NCBI RefSeq assembly: GCF_029840925.1
Contig: NZ_JAOCDM010000031.1
Location: 1 to 48,075, forward strand
Direction of reading: 5' to 3'
Length of the DNA stretch: 48,075 nt
Source: Pseudomonas sp. GD03858
GTDB taxonomy: Bacteria > Pseudomonadota > Gammaproteobacteria > Pseudomonadales > Pseudomonadaceae
In this document: piece after piece, positions 15,425-23,519 of the stretch
Layout of the letters: every line of letters begins with the position of its first letter
Position numbering within the stretch: the first letter of the stretch is position 1
The notes under the pieces: model-generated
The model's database searches: none
The model's input: the letters and a program-made list of their open reading frames with translations, nothing else
What the model was told of the DNA's origin: nothing
Program-made: the position numbers and the translations under genes

Positions 15425-16399
15425 ATGTCCCACCCCTTCGATACCCTCACACCCGACCTCGTGCTGGATGCCGTGGAAAGCCTCGGCTTTCTCAGCGACG
15501 CGCGGGTGCTGGCACTCAACAGCTACGAGAACCGCGTCTACCAGGTGGGCATCGAGGACGCACAGCCGCTGATCGCCAAGTTCTATCGCCCTGGGCGCTG
15601 GAGCGACGCGGCGATCCTCGAGGAGCACACCTTCACCCGCGAGCTGGCCGAGTGCGAAGTGCCGGTGGTGGCACCGCTGCTGCACGAGGGGCGCTCCCTG
15701 TTTGAACACCAGGGCTTTCGCTTCACCCTGTTCCCGCGCCGTGGCGGCCATGCCCCGGAGCCGGGCAACCTCGACCAGCTCTATCGCCTCGGGCAACTGC
15801 TCGGGCGCCTGCATGCGGTAGGCGCGAGCAAACCCTTCGAGCACCGCGAATCCCTGGCTGTGGACAACTTTGGCCACGCCTCGCTCAAGACCCTGCTCGA
15901 CGGCAACTTCGTGCCCCGTGAGCTGCTGCCCGCCTATGAGTCGGTGGCCCGCGACCTGCTCAAGCGGGTCGAGGATATCTACGCCCGCACCCCGCACCAG
16001 CTGATCCGGCTGCACGGCGACCTGCATCCAGGCAACCTGATGCACCGCGACGACGTCTACCACGTGGTCGACCTCGACGACTGCCGCATGGGCCCGGCCG
16101 TCCAGGACCTGTGGATGATGCTCGCCGGCAGCCGCGAGGAACGCTTGGGGCAACTGGCGGAATTGATCGACGGCTACAACGAGTTCCATGACTTCGACCC
16201 ACGCGAACTGGCCCTGATCGAGCCGCTGCGCGCCCTGCGCCAGTTGCACTACAGCGCCTGGCTGGCACGGCGCTGGGACGATCCGGCGTTCCCGCCAAGC
16301 TTCCCCTGGTTCGGCCAACCGCGCTACTGGGGCGACCAGATCCTCGCCCTGCGCGAGCAGATCGCCGCGCTCGATGAACAACCGTTGAAATTGTTCTAG
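15425..16399 (+). CDS. srkA: Stress response kinase SrkA (YihE-like Ser/Thr kinase)
   Basis: A 324-residue aminoglycoside-phosphotransferase-fold kinase of the SrkA/YihE/RdoA family. Features: N-terminal FDTLTPDLVLDAVESLGF, NSYENRVYQVG nucleotide-loop region, IAKFYRPGRW with the probable ATP-contacting Lys, and the catalytic block LIRLHGDLHPGNLMHRDD (His-Gly-Asp, Asn) followed by VVDLDDC (metal-binding Asp). In E. coli SrkA counters stress-induced cell death together with the Cpx response. GGAG precedes the ATG. The length is normal and nothing is missing. Confidence 0.93.
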   Translation: MSHPFDTLTPDLVLDAVESLGFLSDARVLALNSYENRVYQVGIEDAQPLIAKFYRPGRWSDAAILEEHTFTRELAECEVPVVAPLLHEGRSLFEHQGFRFTLFPRRGGHAPEPGNLDQLYRLGQLLGRLHAVGASKPFEHRESLAVDNFGHASLKTLLDGNFVPRELLPAYESVARDLLKRVEDIYARTPHQLIRLHGDLHPGNLMHRDDVYHVVDLDDCRMGPAVQDLWMMLAGSREERLGQLAELIDGYNEFHDFDPRELALIEPLRALRQLHYSAWLARRWDDPAFPPSFPWFGQPRYWGDQILALREQIAALDEQPLKLF

Positions 16400-16463
16400 G
16401 TCTGGGCCGCGCGCTGTCTACAATAGGCGTCGCTTTATTTAGCTACCTAAGCAAGGATTCTGC

Positions 16464-17351
16464 ATGCACGCCGCCAACCCGCGTCGCGGGTACCTCCTGG
16501 GCCTCGGCGCCTACATCATCTGGGGCTTGTTTCCCCTGTACTTCAAAGCGATCCAGAGCGTTCCGGCGGTGGAAATCATCGTCCACCGGGTGCTCTGGTC
16601 GGCCCTGTTCGGCTCGCTCCTGCTGCTGGTATGGAAACACCCCGGCTGGTGGCGCGAACTGCGCGACAACCCTCGGCGCCTGGCGATCCTCGCGCTCAGC
16701 GGCGCGCTGATCGCCGGCAACTGGCTGACCTACGTGTGGGCGGTGAACAATGGCCGCATGCTCGAGGCCAGCCTGGGCTACTACATCAACCCGCTGATCA
16801 ACGTGCTGCTGGGCATGCTGCTGCTCGGCGAGCGTCTGCGCCGCTTGCAATGGCTGGCGGTGGGGCTGGCGGCCCTGGGCGTGGCCCAGCAGGTGTGGCA
16901 GGTCGGCAGCCTGCCTTGGGTGTCGCTGGCGCTGGCGCTGTCATTCGGCTTCTATGGGTTGATTCGCAAGCAGGCGCCCGTGGCCGCACTGCCTGGGCTG
17001 GTGGTCGAGACGTGGATGCTGGTGCCCATTGCCATCGGTTGGCTGTTGCTGCACCCGGCCGCCAGCAGTGCCAGCCCTGAGTTCTTCAGCAGCAGCGAGG
17101 CGCTGTGGTTGATCGCCGCCGGTCCGGTGACGCTGGTGCCGCTGGTGTGCTTCAACGCTGCCGCCCGGCACCTGCCCTACACCACGCTGGGCTTCCTGCA
17201 GTACCTGGCGCCGACCCTGGTGCTGTTGCAGGCGGTGCTGCTGTTCGACGAGCATCTGACGGCGAGCAACCTGCTGGCCTTCGCCTGTATCTGGGGCGGC
17301 CTGGCGATTTATAGCGTCGATGCCTGGCTGAGTTTGCGCAAGCGCGCCTGA
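16464..17351 (+). CDS. rarD: RarD-type EamA/DMT-superfamily transporter
   Basis: A 295-residue integral membrane protein with about ten hydrophobic segments and the RarD N-terminus RGYLLGLGAYIIWGLFPLYF, followed by EIIVHRVLWSALFG. LTYVWAVNNGRMLEASLGYY, then INPLINVLLG, is the conserved middle block, and TLGFLQYLAPTLVLLQAVLL lies near the end. It belongs to the drug/metabolite transporter superfamily; the substrate of RarD (named after chloramphenicol sensitivity) is not known. AAGGA lies ten bases before the ATG. It converges with gcvR across a region with a perfect long hairpin. Confidence 0.92.
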   Translation: MHAANPRRGYLLGLGAYIIWGLFPLYFKAIQSVPAVEIIVHRVLWSALFGSLLLLVWKHPGWWRELRDNPRRLAILALSGALIAGNWLTYVWAVNNGRMLEASLGYYINPLINVLLGMLLLGERLRRLQWLAVGLAALGVAQQVWQVGSLPWVSLALALSFGFYGLIRKQAPVAALPGLVVETWMLVPIAIGWLLLHPAASSASPEFFSSSEALWLIAAGPVTLVPLVCFNAAARHLPYTTLGFLQYLAPTLVLLQAVLLFDEHLTASNLLAFACIWGGLAIYSVDAWLSLRKRA

Positions 17352-17414
17352 TCAGAAAATAATCAAATCTCTACAGGCCACGGGGGACGTGGCCTGCAGC
17401 AAGCGCTCCAAAGG

Positions 17415-17536
17415 TTATCCACACCCTCGTCCCCGCCGTTTGTGCACAAGCCACTGATTAGTGGACATTTTTTGCTCAAACCTCGCCAGCCCTTGCTGTT
17501 ACTGGCCTCCAGCGTAGCGCCCCCAGCTTATCCACA
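17415..17536 (+). other. Candidate DnaA-box cluster
   Basis: Two exact TTATCCACA boxes 113 bases apart plus the TTGTGCACAA palindrome between them. This is not oriC (no dnaA, dnaN or gidA nearby). It could be a DnaA-titrating or reactivating locus, or chance. Confidence 0.4.
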
Positions 17537-17570
17537 GGGGCTTCCCCGTAAAATCGGGATAACCATCTAA

Positions 17571-17670
17571 GGGCCGCTTCGCGCCCCATCGCGACACAAG
17601 GCCGCTCCTACAGGAAATCGAGATCCCCTGTAGGAGCGGCCTTGTGTCGCGATGGGGCGCGAAGCGGCCC
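17571..17670. repeat. Perfect 44-bp inverted repeat (REP type)
   Basis: Arms 17571-17614 and 17627-17670 are exact reverse complements over 44 bases, with a 12-base loop. The arms carry the GCGACACAAGGCCGCTCC core of the REP family. The repeat ends 13 bases from the gcvR stop, between two convergent genes, where it can act as a bidirectional transcript end. Confidence 0.93.
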
Positions 17671-17683
17671 CGGCGATCTTGAA

Positions 17684-18202
17684 TCACTCCTCCGGCCGCA
17701 GCCGCAACTCCACCATCAGATCATCCGCCAGGCTCTCCAGCCGCGCCTGCAGATCGTCCAACGACAAGGTCAACGGCAACGCCAGCAACGCATCGGCATG
17801 GAACAACGGCTCGCTGCTCATCGGTGCTGGCCGCACCTCGGTGCTCAGGCGCTCCACGTTCACCCCTTGCTCGGCCAGCAAACGGGTGATATCACGGACG
17901 ATACCCGGCCGGTCGTTACCCACCAGTTCCATTGCGATCGGCTTCCAGGTGCAGGACGGCTCGATCCCGCTTTCGGCAATGAGCACACGGATGCCGTGGT
18001 CACCCAGTTTATGCAGCGACTCGACCAGCTCGGCGTAGTTTTCCGCCGGCACCGCCACCCGCAGGATCCCGGCGAACTGCCCGGCCATGCGCGACATACG
18101 GCTTTCCAGCCAGTTGCCGTTGTGATCGGCGATGCACTGGGCGATACGTTCGACCTGACCGGCCTTGTCGGGGGCGATCACAGTGAGTACGAGATGGTCC
18201 AC
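17684..18202 (-). CDS. gcvR: Glycine cleavage system regulator-like protein, tandem ACT domains
   Basis: A 172-residue protein of two ACT domains: the first from VDHLVLTVIAPDKAGQVERIAQCI (1-75), the second from IAMELVGNDRPGIVRDITRLLAEQG (about 88-165). The layout matches GcvR, which in E. coli represses the glycine cleavage operon by binding GcvA when glycine is low. Here no gcv genes are adjacent, so the target is inferred. Start is GTG at 18202 with AAGGAG at good spacing; an extension to 18283 would add 27 residues unlike the family. It is divergent from glcB, and the 457-base region between them holds several dyads. Confidence 0.87.
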   Translation of the reverse strand: MDHLVLTVIAPDKAGQVERIAQCIADHNGNWLESRMSRMAGQFAGILRVAVPAENYAELVESLHKLGDHGIRVLIAESGIEPSCTWKPIAMELVGNDRPGIVRDITRLLAEQGVNVERLSTEVRPAPMSSEPLFHADALLALPLTLSLDDLQARLESLADDLMVELRLRPEE

Positions 18203-18387
18203 GGGCCACTCCTTTCGATTCGCTCGGGGCGCGACAACAGGCCGCGAGACAGGGGTCGATTCAGTATAGGCAAGGCGCGGCAACCTGCCGCAGGACAGTC
18301 AGGGATCTTGATCGTGTACTGTTTCAAGATTTATCTGGAACAATCCACCTGTTTTTTGCGAACATACCGTCTCCCAGCGTGACCCTA

Positions 18388-18405
18388 TGCGACCAGTTGG
18401 TCGCA
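18388..18405. promoter_or_regulatory. ATGCGACCA-type palindrome upstream of glcB
   Basis: TGCGACCA-GT-TGGTCGCA, eight perfect base pairs per arm, preceded by A. A related palindrome (ATGCGAC-CAAAC-GTCGCAT) lies before aceE at 40522-40540. The regulator is unknown to me. Confidence 0.5.
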
Positions 18406-18447
18406 GAGCGACGCTTTTAGTCTGATGTTCACCTGCCTGCTGCTTCA

Positions 18448-18473
18448 TGTAGTATGCGTCGACGCGGACTACA
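18448..18473. promoter_or_regulatory. Candidate RccR operator, long-linker form, glcB promoter
   Basis: TGTAGT and ACTACA, perfect inverted hexamers, separated by 14 bases. The same half-sites occur with a 3-base linker before aceE. RccR (RpiR family, KDPG-responsive) is reported in P. fluorescens to use two linker lengths, controlling glyoxylate-shunt genes through the long form. The reported long site was 28 bp as I recall; here hexamer to hexamer spans 26 bp. Confidence 0.72.
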
Positions 18474-18659
18474 AAACGTCGTTTCGATGTCTGCCAAGGC
18501 GCCTGTGAAAATACGCCAACCGCCCGCCGATCCGTCTGGCGAGCCGCACCCAGCCGCCCCCGAAGTCCGCGGGCATGCACTGGTGCCGTGTTTAGAGAAG
18601 CGCTACAGGCTTAATACGATGAGCGAAAGCGAAATAGCTGAGCAGAGGTGAGGCAAGCA

Positions 18660-20837
18660 ATGACTGGATACGTTCAAGTCGGTGGCCTTCAGGTCGCCAA
18701 GGCCCTGTATGACTTCGTCAACGACGAAGCGATCCCTGGAACCGGCGTCAAGGCCGATGCGTTCTGGGCCGGGGCGGAAAAAATCATCAACGACCTCGCC
18801 CCCAAGAACAAAGCCCTGCTCGCCAAGCGCGACGAGCTGCAAGCCAAGATCGATGCCTGGCACCAGGCACGCAAAGGCCAGGCCCACGACGCCGCAGCCT
18901 ACAAAGCATTCCTCCAGGAAATCGGTTACCTGCTGCCACAAGCCGACGATTTCCAGGCCACCACGCAGAACGTCGACGAAGAAATCGCCGTCATGGCCGG
19001 CCCGCAGCTGGTGGTGCCGGTGATGAACGCGCGCTTCGCCCTGAACGCCGCCAACGCCCGCTGGGGTTCGCTGTACGACGCCCTCTACGGCACCGACGCC
19101 ATCAGCGATGCGGGCGGCGCCGAGAAAGGCCAGGGCTACAACAAGGTGCGCGGTGACAAGGTCATCGCCTTCGGCCGGGCCTTCCTCGATGAAGCCGCGC
19201 CACTGGCAGCCGGCTCCCACGTCGACTCCACCGGCTACCGCATCGAAGGCGGCAAGCTGGTGGTCGCCCTCAAGGGCGGCAGCAACAGCGGCCTGCGTGA
19301 CGACGCCCAGCTGATCGGTTTCCATGGCGACGCCAAGGCGCCGACCTCCGTGCTGCTCAAGCACAACGGCCTGCATTTCGAGATCCAGGTCGACGCCAGC
19401 ACCCCGGTCGGCAGCACCGACGCCGCTGGCGTGAAGGACATCCTGATGGAGTCGGCGCTGACCACCATCATGGACTGCGAAGACTCGGTCGCCGCCGTCG
19501 ACGCCGACGACAAGGTGATCGTCTACCGCAACTGGCTGGGCCTGATGAAAGGCGACCTGGCCGAAAGCGTGACCAAGGGCGAAAAGACCTTCACCCGCAC
19601 CATGAACCCCGACCGCGAATACGCCGCGCCCAATGGCGGCAGCGTCACCCTGCACGGTCGCTCGCTGCTGTTCGTGCGCAACGTCGGTCACCTGATGACC
19701 AACCCGGCGATCCTCGACGCCCAGGGCAACGAGATTCCCGAAGGCATCCAGGACGGTCTGTTCACCAACCTCATCGCCCTGCACAACCTCAACGGCAACA
19801 CCAGCCGCAAGAACACCCGCAGCGGCAGCGTGTACATCGTCAAGCCGAAGATGCACGGCCCGGAGGAAGTAGCCTTCGCCGCCGAGATCTTCAGCCGCGT
19901 CGAAGACCTGCTCGGCATGAAGCGCAACACCGTCAAGGTCGGCATCATGGACGAAGAGCGCCGCACCACGGTCAACCTCAAGTCGTGCATCAAGGCCGCC
20001 GCCGAGCGCGTGGTGTTCATCAACACCGGTTTCCTCGACCGCACCGGTGACGAGATCCACACCTCCATGGAAGCCGGCGCCGTGGTGCGCAAGGGCGCCA
20101 TGAAGCACGAGAAGTGGATCGGCGCCTACGAGAACAACAACGTCGACGTCGGCCTGGCCACTGGCCTGCAAGGTCGCGCGCAGATCGGCAAGGGCATGTG
20201 GGCCATGCCCGACCTGATGGCCGCCATGCTCGAGCAGAAGATCGCCCACCCGCTGGCCGGAGCCAACACCGCCTGGGTACCGTCGCCGACCGCCGCCACC
20301 CTGCACGCCCTGCACTACCACAAGGTCGATGTGCAGGCGCGTCAGCGCGAGCTGGCTTCGCGCACCCCGGCCTCGGTCGACGACATCCTGACCATTCCGC
20401 TGGCCGCCGACACCAACTGGTCGGCCGAGGAGATCCGCAACGAGCTGGACAACAACGCCCAGGGCATCCTCGGCTATGTGGTGCGCTGGATCGACCAGGG
20501 CGTGGGTTGCTCGAAGGTGCCGGACATCAACGACGTCGGCCTGATGGAAGACCGCGCCACTTTGCGCATCTCGGCCCAGCTGCTGGCCAACTGGCTGCGC
20601 CACGGCGTGGTCACCCAGGAGCAGGTGCTGGAAAGCCTCAAGCGCATGGCCGCGGTGGTCGACAAGCAGAACGCCGGCGACGCCCTGTACCGTCCGATGG
20701 CGCCGAACTTCGATGACAACATCGCGTTCCAGGCCGCCGTGGAACTGGTGGTGGAAGGCGCCAAGCAACCGAACGGCTACACCGAGCCGGTGCTGCACCG
20801 CCGTCGCCGCGAGTTCAAGGCGCGCAACGGGCTTTAA
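18660..20837 (+). CDS. glcB: Malate synthase G
   Basis: A 725-residue malate synthase of the G isoform: glyoxylate + acetyl-CoA + H2O gives malate + CoA, the second step of the glyoxylate shunt. Recognisable blocks: [20 protein letters not shown] at the start, [20 protein letters not shown] (about 127-146), [17 protein letters not shown] (catalytic region about 270-286), [20 protein letters not shown] (about 396-415), [14 protein letters not shown] (about 434-447) and [20 protein letters not shown] (near 537-556). Length matches GlcB (about 725) rather than AceB (about 535). ATG at 18660 follows GAGG. Upstream dyads suggest control by RccR; expression on acetate or fatty acids would link to the acyl-CoA dehydrogenases nearby. 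Confidence 0.97.
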   Translation: MTGYVQVGGLQVAKALYDFVNDEAIPGTGVKADAFWAGAEKIINDLAPKNKALLAKRDELQAKIDAWHQARKGQAHDAAAYKAFLQEIGYLLPQADDFQATTQNVDEEIAVMAGPQLVVPVMNARFALNAANARWGSLYDALYGTDAISDAGGAEKGQGYNKVRGDKVIAFGRAFLDEAAPLAAGSHVDSTGYRIEGGKLVVALKGGSNSGLRDDAQLIGFHGDAKAPTSVLLKHNGLHFEIQVDASTPVGSTDAAGVKDILMESALTTIMDCEDSVAAVDADDKVIVYRNWLGLMKGDLAESVTKGEKTFTRTMNPDREYAAPNGGSVTLHGRSLLFVRNVGHLMTNPAILDAQGNEIPEGIQDGLFTNLIALHNLNGNTSRKNTRSGSVYIVKPKMHGPEEVAFAAEIFSRVEDLLGMKRNTVKVGIMDEERRTTVNLKSCIKAAAERVVFINTGFLDRTGDEIHTSMEAGAVVRKGAMKHEKWIGAYENNNVDVGLATGLQGRAQIGKGMWAMPDLMAAMLEQKIAHPLAGANTAWVPSPTAATLHALHYHKVDVQARQRELASRTPASVDDILTIPLAADTNWSAEEIRNELDNNAQGILGYVVRWIDQGVGCSKVPDINDVGLMEDRATLRISAQLLANWLRHGVVTQEQVLESLKRMAAVVDKQNAGDALYRPMAPNFDDNIAFQAAVELVVEGAKQPNGYTEPVLHRRRREFKARNGL

Positions 20838-20851
20838 GCCGCCAGCAACAC

Positions 20852-20916
20852 ATCGCGGGGCAAGCCCGCTCCCACGCCGATTGTCACTCGGCGTGGGAGC
20901 GGGCTTGCCCCGCGAT
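20852..20916. repeat. REP hairpin (GCGGGGCAAGCCCGC family)
   Basis: Perfect 29-bp arms (20852-20880, 20888-20916), seven-base loop, between the convergent glcB and receiver-protein genes; likely a bidirectional transcript end. Confidence 0.92.
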
Positions 20917-20921
20917 CGCTT

Positions 20922-21371
20922 TCAGCCATGACCCATTCTCAATTCACGTCGCACCAACTCCAGGAGCTTCTCCAGGTCCACCGGCTTGAGCAGGAAATCC
21001 ACCACGCCCAGGTGCATAACGTCCACCGCCTCCTTCACATCGGTGTCGCCCGACACGACGATGATCGACAGCGCCGCCCGCTCCGATTCGCGAATCTGCC
21101 GGATCAGGTCCAGCCCATCATCGGGCTGCATACGCAAATCAGTGATCATCAGGGCAATACGCGGCTCGTAATGCAGCTTGAACATCGCCTCCTGGGCGCC
21201 ATCGGCCTGCATGCTCTCGATCCCCCGGCTTTTCAGGTAAAGGCACAATGCATCCCTGTTCACCGGATTGTCGTCCACCACCAGCACCACGGGCTTCGGT
21301 GCGACGGGGGCACTCGCCACGGCCAACGCCTCACGTTCGGCGTCACTCAGAATGTCGTCATGCTCAGCCAT
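20922..21371 (-). CDS. Single-domain response regulator (receiver only)
   Basis: A 149-residue protein: an acidic N-terminal tail (MAEHDDILSDAEREALAVAS, about 1-30) and one CheY-like receiver domain (about 30-145). Acidic pair in VVLVVDDNPVN, phospho-acceptor Asp in LMITDLRMQPDDG, switch Thr/Ser in IIVVSGDTDV and invariant Lys in FLLKPVDLEKL. There is no output domain. Start at 21371 is chosen over an in-frame ATG at 21377; neither has a strong ribosome site. It is divergent from a cNMP/CBS/DUF294 gene 210 bases away. No histidine kinase is present, so its partner must be elsewhere. An apparent 838-codon frame running through this gene into the neighbour is an antisense artefact. Confidence 0.85.
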   Translation of the reverse strand: MAEHDDILSDAEREALAVASAPVAPKPVVLVVDDNPVNRDALCLYLKSRGIESMQADGAQEAMFKLHYEPRIALMITDLRMQPDDGLDLIRQIRESERAALSIIVVSGDTDVKEAVDVMHLGVVDFLLKPVDLEKLLELVRRELRMGHG

Positions 21372-21581
21372 GGTCATCTCGTCAGAAAAATCGTGCTCAC
21401 CCTTGAGACCGTATACCCGCGCAGCCCGGTTCGCCTTTCGTCGGGGCGTTGAGAGCGGTGTCTCTAGACTTACGTCCAATGGGCACCGCAAGGCGGCCAG
21501 CCGACCATGGAGGCCGAGAACAACAAAGCCGACCCCTATAGATAGATATATATAGTTCGGCATAGCGATACGGTCAGCTTC

Positions 21582-23519
21582 ATGAGCAAAAAGGACGCCT
21601 ACCACCTGGCGGGCAGGACAGCAGTGCTGCAAAACATCCAGGGCACCCTGCAGTTCCTGCAGCGTTTCCCGCCCTTCAACCAGATGGAGCACAACCACCT
21701 GGCTTTCCTGGTGGAACAATGCCAGCTGCGTTTCTACGCGGCCGGAGAAAGCATCATCAAGCCCGCCGACGGGCCGGTCGAACACTTCTACATCGTCAAG
21801 CAGGGGCAAGTGGTCGGCGAGCGTCACCACGTGACCAGGCCAGGTACCGAGACCACCTTCGAGATCACCAGCGGCGAGTGCTTCCCGCTGGCCGCGCTGC
21901 TCGGTGAACGGGCCACCCGCACCGAGCACCTGGCCGGCGATGACACGTTCTGCCTGCAACTGAACAAGGCGGCGTTCATCCGCCTGTTCTCGATGTCCGA
22001 GGCCTTCCGCGACTTCGCCTTGCGCGGGGTGAGCAGCCTGCTCGACCAGGTCAACCAGCAGGTGCGCCAGCGCGCCGTGGAAACCCTGGGCACCCAGTAC
22101 TCGCTGAATACACCGCTGGGCGAACTGGCGTTGCGTCATCCGGTGGTCTGCACGGCGGACACGCCCTTGCGCGAAGCCGTGCGGTTGATGCACGAGCAGC
22201 AGGTCGGCAGCATCGTCATCATCGATGAGCGGCGGTATCCCATCGGCATCTTCACCCTGCGCGACCTGCGCCAGGTGGTGGCCGACGCCAGCGCCGAGCT
22301 GACCGCGCCGGTCGAACGCCATATGACCGCCCGGCCCTTCCACCTCAGTCCTCAGGCCAGCGCCTTCGATGCCGCCATGGCGATGACCGAGCGGCACATT
22401 GCCCATGTCTGCCTGGTGGACAACCAGCGCCTGTGCGGGGTGATCTCCGAACGCGACCTGTTTTCCCTGCAGCGTGTCGACCTGGTGCACCTGGCGCGTA
22501 CCATCCGCCATGCGCCACGCTTGGACACCCTGGTGGCGCTGCGCGGCGAGATCGGCCAGTTGGTCGAGCGCATGCTCGCCCACGGTGCCTCGTCGACGCA
22601 GATCACCCAGATCATCACCCTGCTCAACGACCACACCGTGTGCCGGGTGATCGAGCTGGCCATGGCCGAACGCGGCGACCCCGGCGTGCCGTTCAGCTGG
22701 CTGTGCTTCGGCAGCGAAGGTCGCCGCGAACAGACACTGCACACCGACCAGGACAACGGCATCCTGTTCGAAGCCCGCGACAGCGTCGAAGCCGATGCCA
22801 TCCGCGCGAAACTGCTGCCGCTGGCGCAATACATCAACCACAACCTCGCCCAATGCGGCTTCACCCTGTGCAAGGGCAACGTAATGGCCGGCAACCCCGA
22901 CCTGTGCCTGTCGCGCAGCGAATGGGCACGGCGCTTCGCCGGTTTCGTGCACGAAGCCAGCCCGGAAAACCTGCTGGGTTCGAGCATCTACTTCGACCTG
23001 CGCGTGGTCTGGGGCGATGAGCAGGGTTGCGAGCAACTGCGCCAGGCCTTGCTGGAGCAGGTGGCCGACAACCGCATATTCCAGCGCATGCTGGCCGACA
23101 ACGCCCTGCGCCAGCGCCCACCGTTGGGGCGCCTGCGCGACTTCGTGCTGACCCGCCAGGGCGACGACAAGGCCGCCACCCTGGACCTCAAGGTGCAAGG
23201 GCTGACCCCGTTCGTCGACGGCGCCAGGCTGCTGGCCCTGGCCAACGGCATCAAGGCGTGCAACACCCTGGAGCGCCTGCGCCAGCTGGTGGACAAGGGG
23301 GTCATCGAGGCGCTGGACGGCGCCGCCTACGAAGAGGCCTATCACTTCATCCAGCAGACCCGCATGCAGCAGCACCAGCGCCAGAGCCGCGACCACCAGC
23401 CCTACTCCAATCGGCTCGACCCCGACAGCCTCAACCACCTGGACCGGCGCATCCTGCGCGAGTCCCTGCGCCAGGCCCAGCGCCTGCAGAGCAGTCTCGC
23501 CCTGCGGTACCAGCTGTGA
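21582..23519 (+). CDS. cNMP-binding/CBS/DUF294 nucleotidyltransferase-like protein
   Basis: A 645-residue signalling protein. Order: cyclic-nucleotide-binding-type beta-barrel (about 25-145; FYAAGESIIKPADGPVEHFY and GECFPLAALLG), two CBS motifs (about 175-300; VVCTADTPLREAVRLMHEQQ, and MTARPFHLSPQASAFDAAMA), a DUF294 nucleotidyltransferase-like core with FGSEGRREQTLHTDQDNGIL (about 383-402), and a C-terminal DUF294 helical domain. The GS-x-x-R...D-x-D pattern keeps the metal-binding acidic pair of the Pol-beta-like fold, so catalysis is possible; the substrate is unknown. The layout resembles GlnD-like sensors. Its stop codon overlaps the start of a DnaQ-like exonuclease (GTGA), so the two are translated together. 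Confidence 0.88.
   Translation: MSKKDAYHLAGRTAVLQNIQGTLQFLQRFPPFNQMEHNHLAFLVEQCQLRFYAAGESIIKPADGPVEHFYIVKQGQVVGERHHVTRPGTETTFEITSGECFPLAALLGERATRTEHLAGDDTFCLQLNKAAFIRLFSMSEAFRDFALRGVSSLLDQVNQQVRQRAVETLGTQYSLNTPLGELALRHPVVCTADTPLREAVRLMHEQQVGSIVIIDERRYPIGIFTLRDLRQVVADASAELTAPVERHMTARPFHLSPQASAFDAAMAMTERHIAHVCLVDNQRLCGVISERDLFSLQRVDLVHLARTIRHAPRLDTLVALRGEIGQLVERMLAHGASSTQITQIITLLNDHTVCRVIELAMAERGDPGVPFSWLCFGSEGRREQTLHTDQDNGILFEARDSVEADAIRAKLLPLAQYINHNLAQCGFTLCKGNVMAGNPDLCLSRSEWARRFAGFVHEASPENLLGSSIYFDLRVVWGDEQGCEQLRQALLEQVADNRIFQRMLADNALRQRPPLGRLRDFVLTRQGDDKAATLDLKVQGLTPFVDGARLLALANGIKACNTLERLRQLVDKGVIEALDGAAYEEAYHFIQQTRMQQHQRQSRDHQPYSNRLDPDSLNHLDRRILRESLRQAQRLQSSLALRYQL

Larger units (their letters stand above)
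17352..17683. other. Convergent intergenic region with DnaA boxes and long hairpin
   Basis: No gene. Contains an AT-rich start, exact DnaA-box 9-mers TTATCCACA at 17415-17423 and 17528-17536 on the same strand, a palindrome TTGTGCACAA at 17440-17449 (one mismatch to the relaxed DnaA box in each orientation), and a REP-type inverted repeat at 17571-17670. Confidence 0.6.
18203..18659. other. Divergent gcvR-glcB regulatory region
   Basis: No gene is supported. In order it holds an ATCTTGA/TCAAGAT dyad with a 12-base spacer (18305-18330), a near-perfect palindrome TGCGACCAGTTGGTCGCA (18388-18405), a TGTAGT/ACTACA dyad with a 14-base linker (18448-18473), and GAGG before the glcB ATG. A 65-codon ORF at 18454-18651 has no ribosome site and low-complexity composition, and is not called. 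Confidence 0.65.

Noticed and set aside
17415..17536. Chromosomal replication origin
   Set aside because: Only two exact DnaA boxes, and no dnaA, dnaN, gidA or AT-rich unwinding element beside them; kept only as a candidate DnaA-binding locus.
18454..18651. 65-codon ORF upstream of glcB as a possible leader peptide
   Set aside because: No ribosome site and no conserved pattern, and it overlaps the candidate RccR operator; it is better read as promoter DNA.
18603..20798. 731-codon frame antisense to glcB
   Set aside because: Long open antisense frames are common in high-GC genes; composition is shadow-like and glcB is unambiguous.
20922..23438. 838-codon minus-strand frame spanning the receiver protein and the DUF294 gene
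   Set aside because: Only the last ~150 residues are the real receiver protein; the rest is antisense to the cNMP/CBS/DUF294 coding sequence and has His/Gln/Val/Gly-rich shadow composition.
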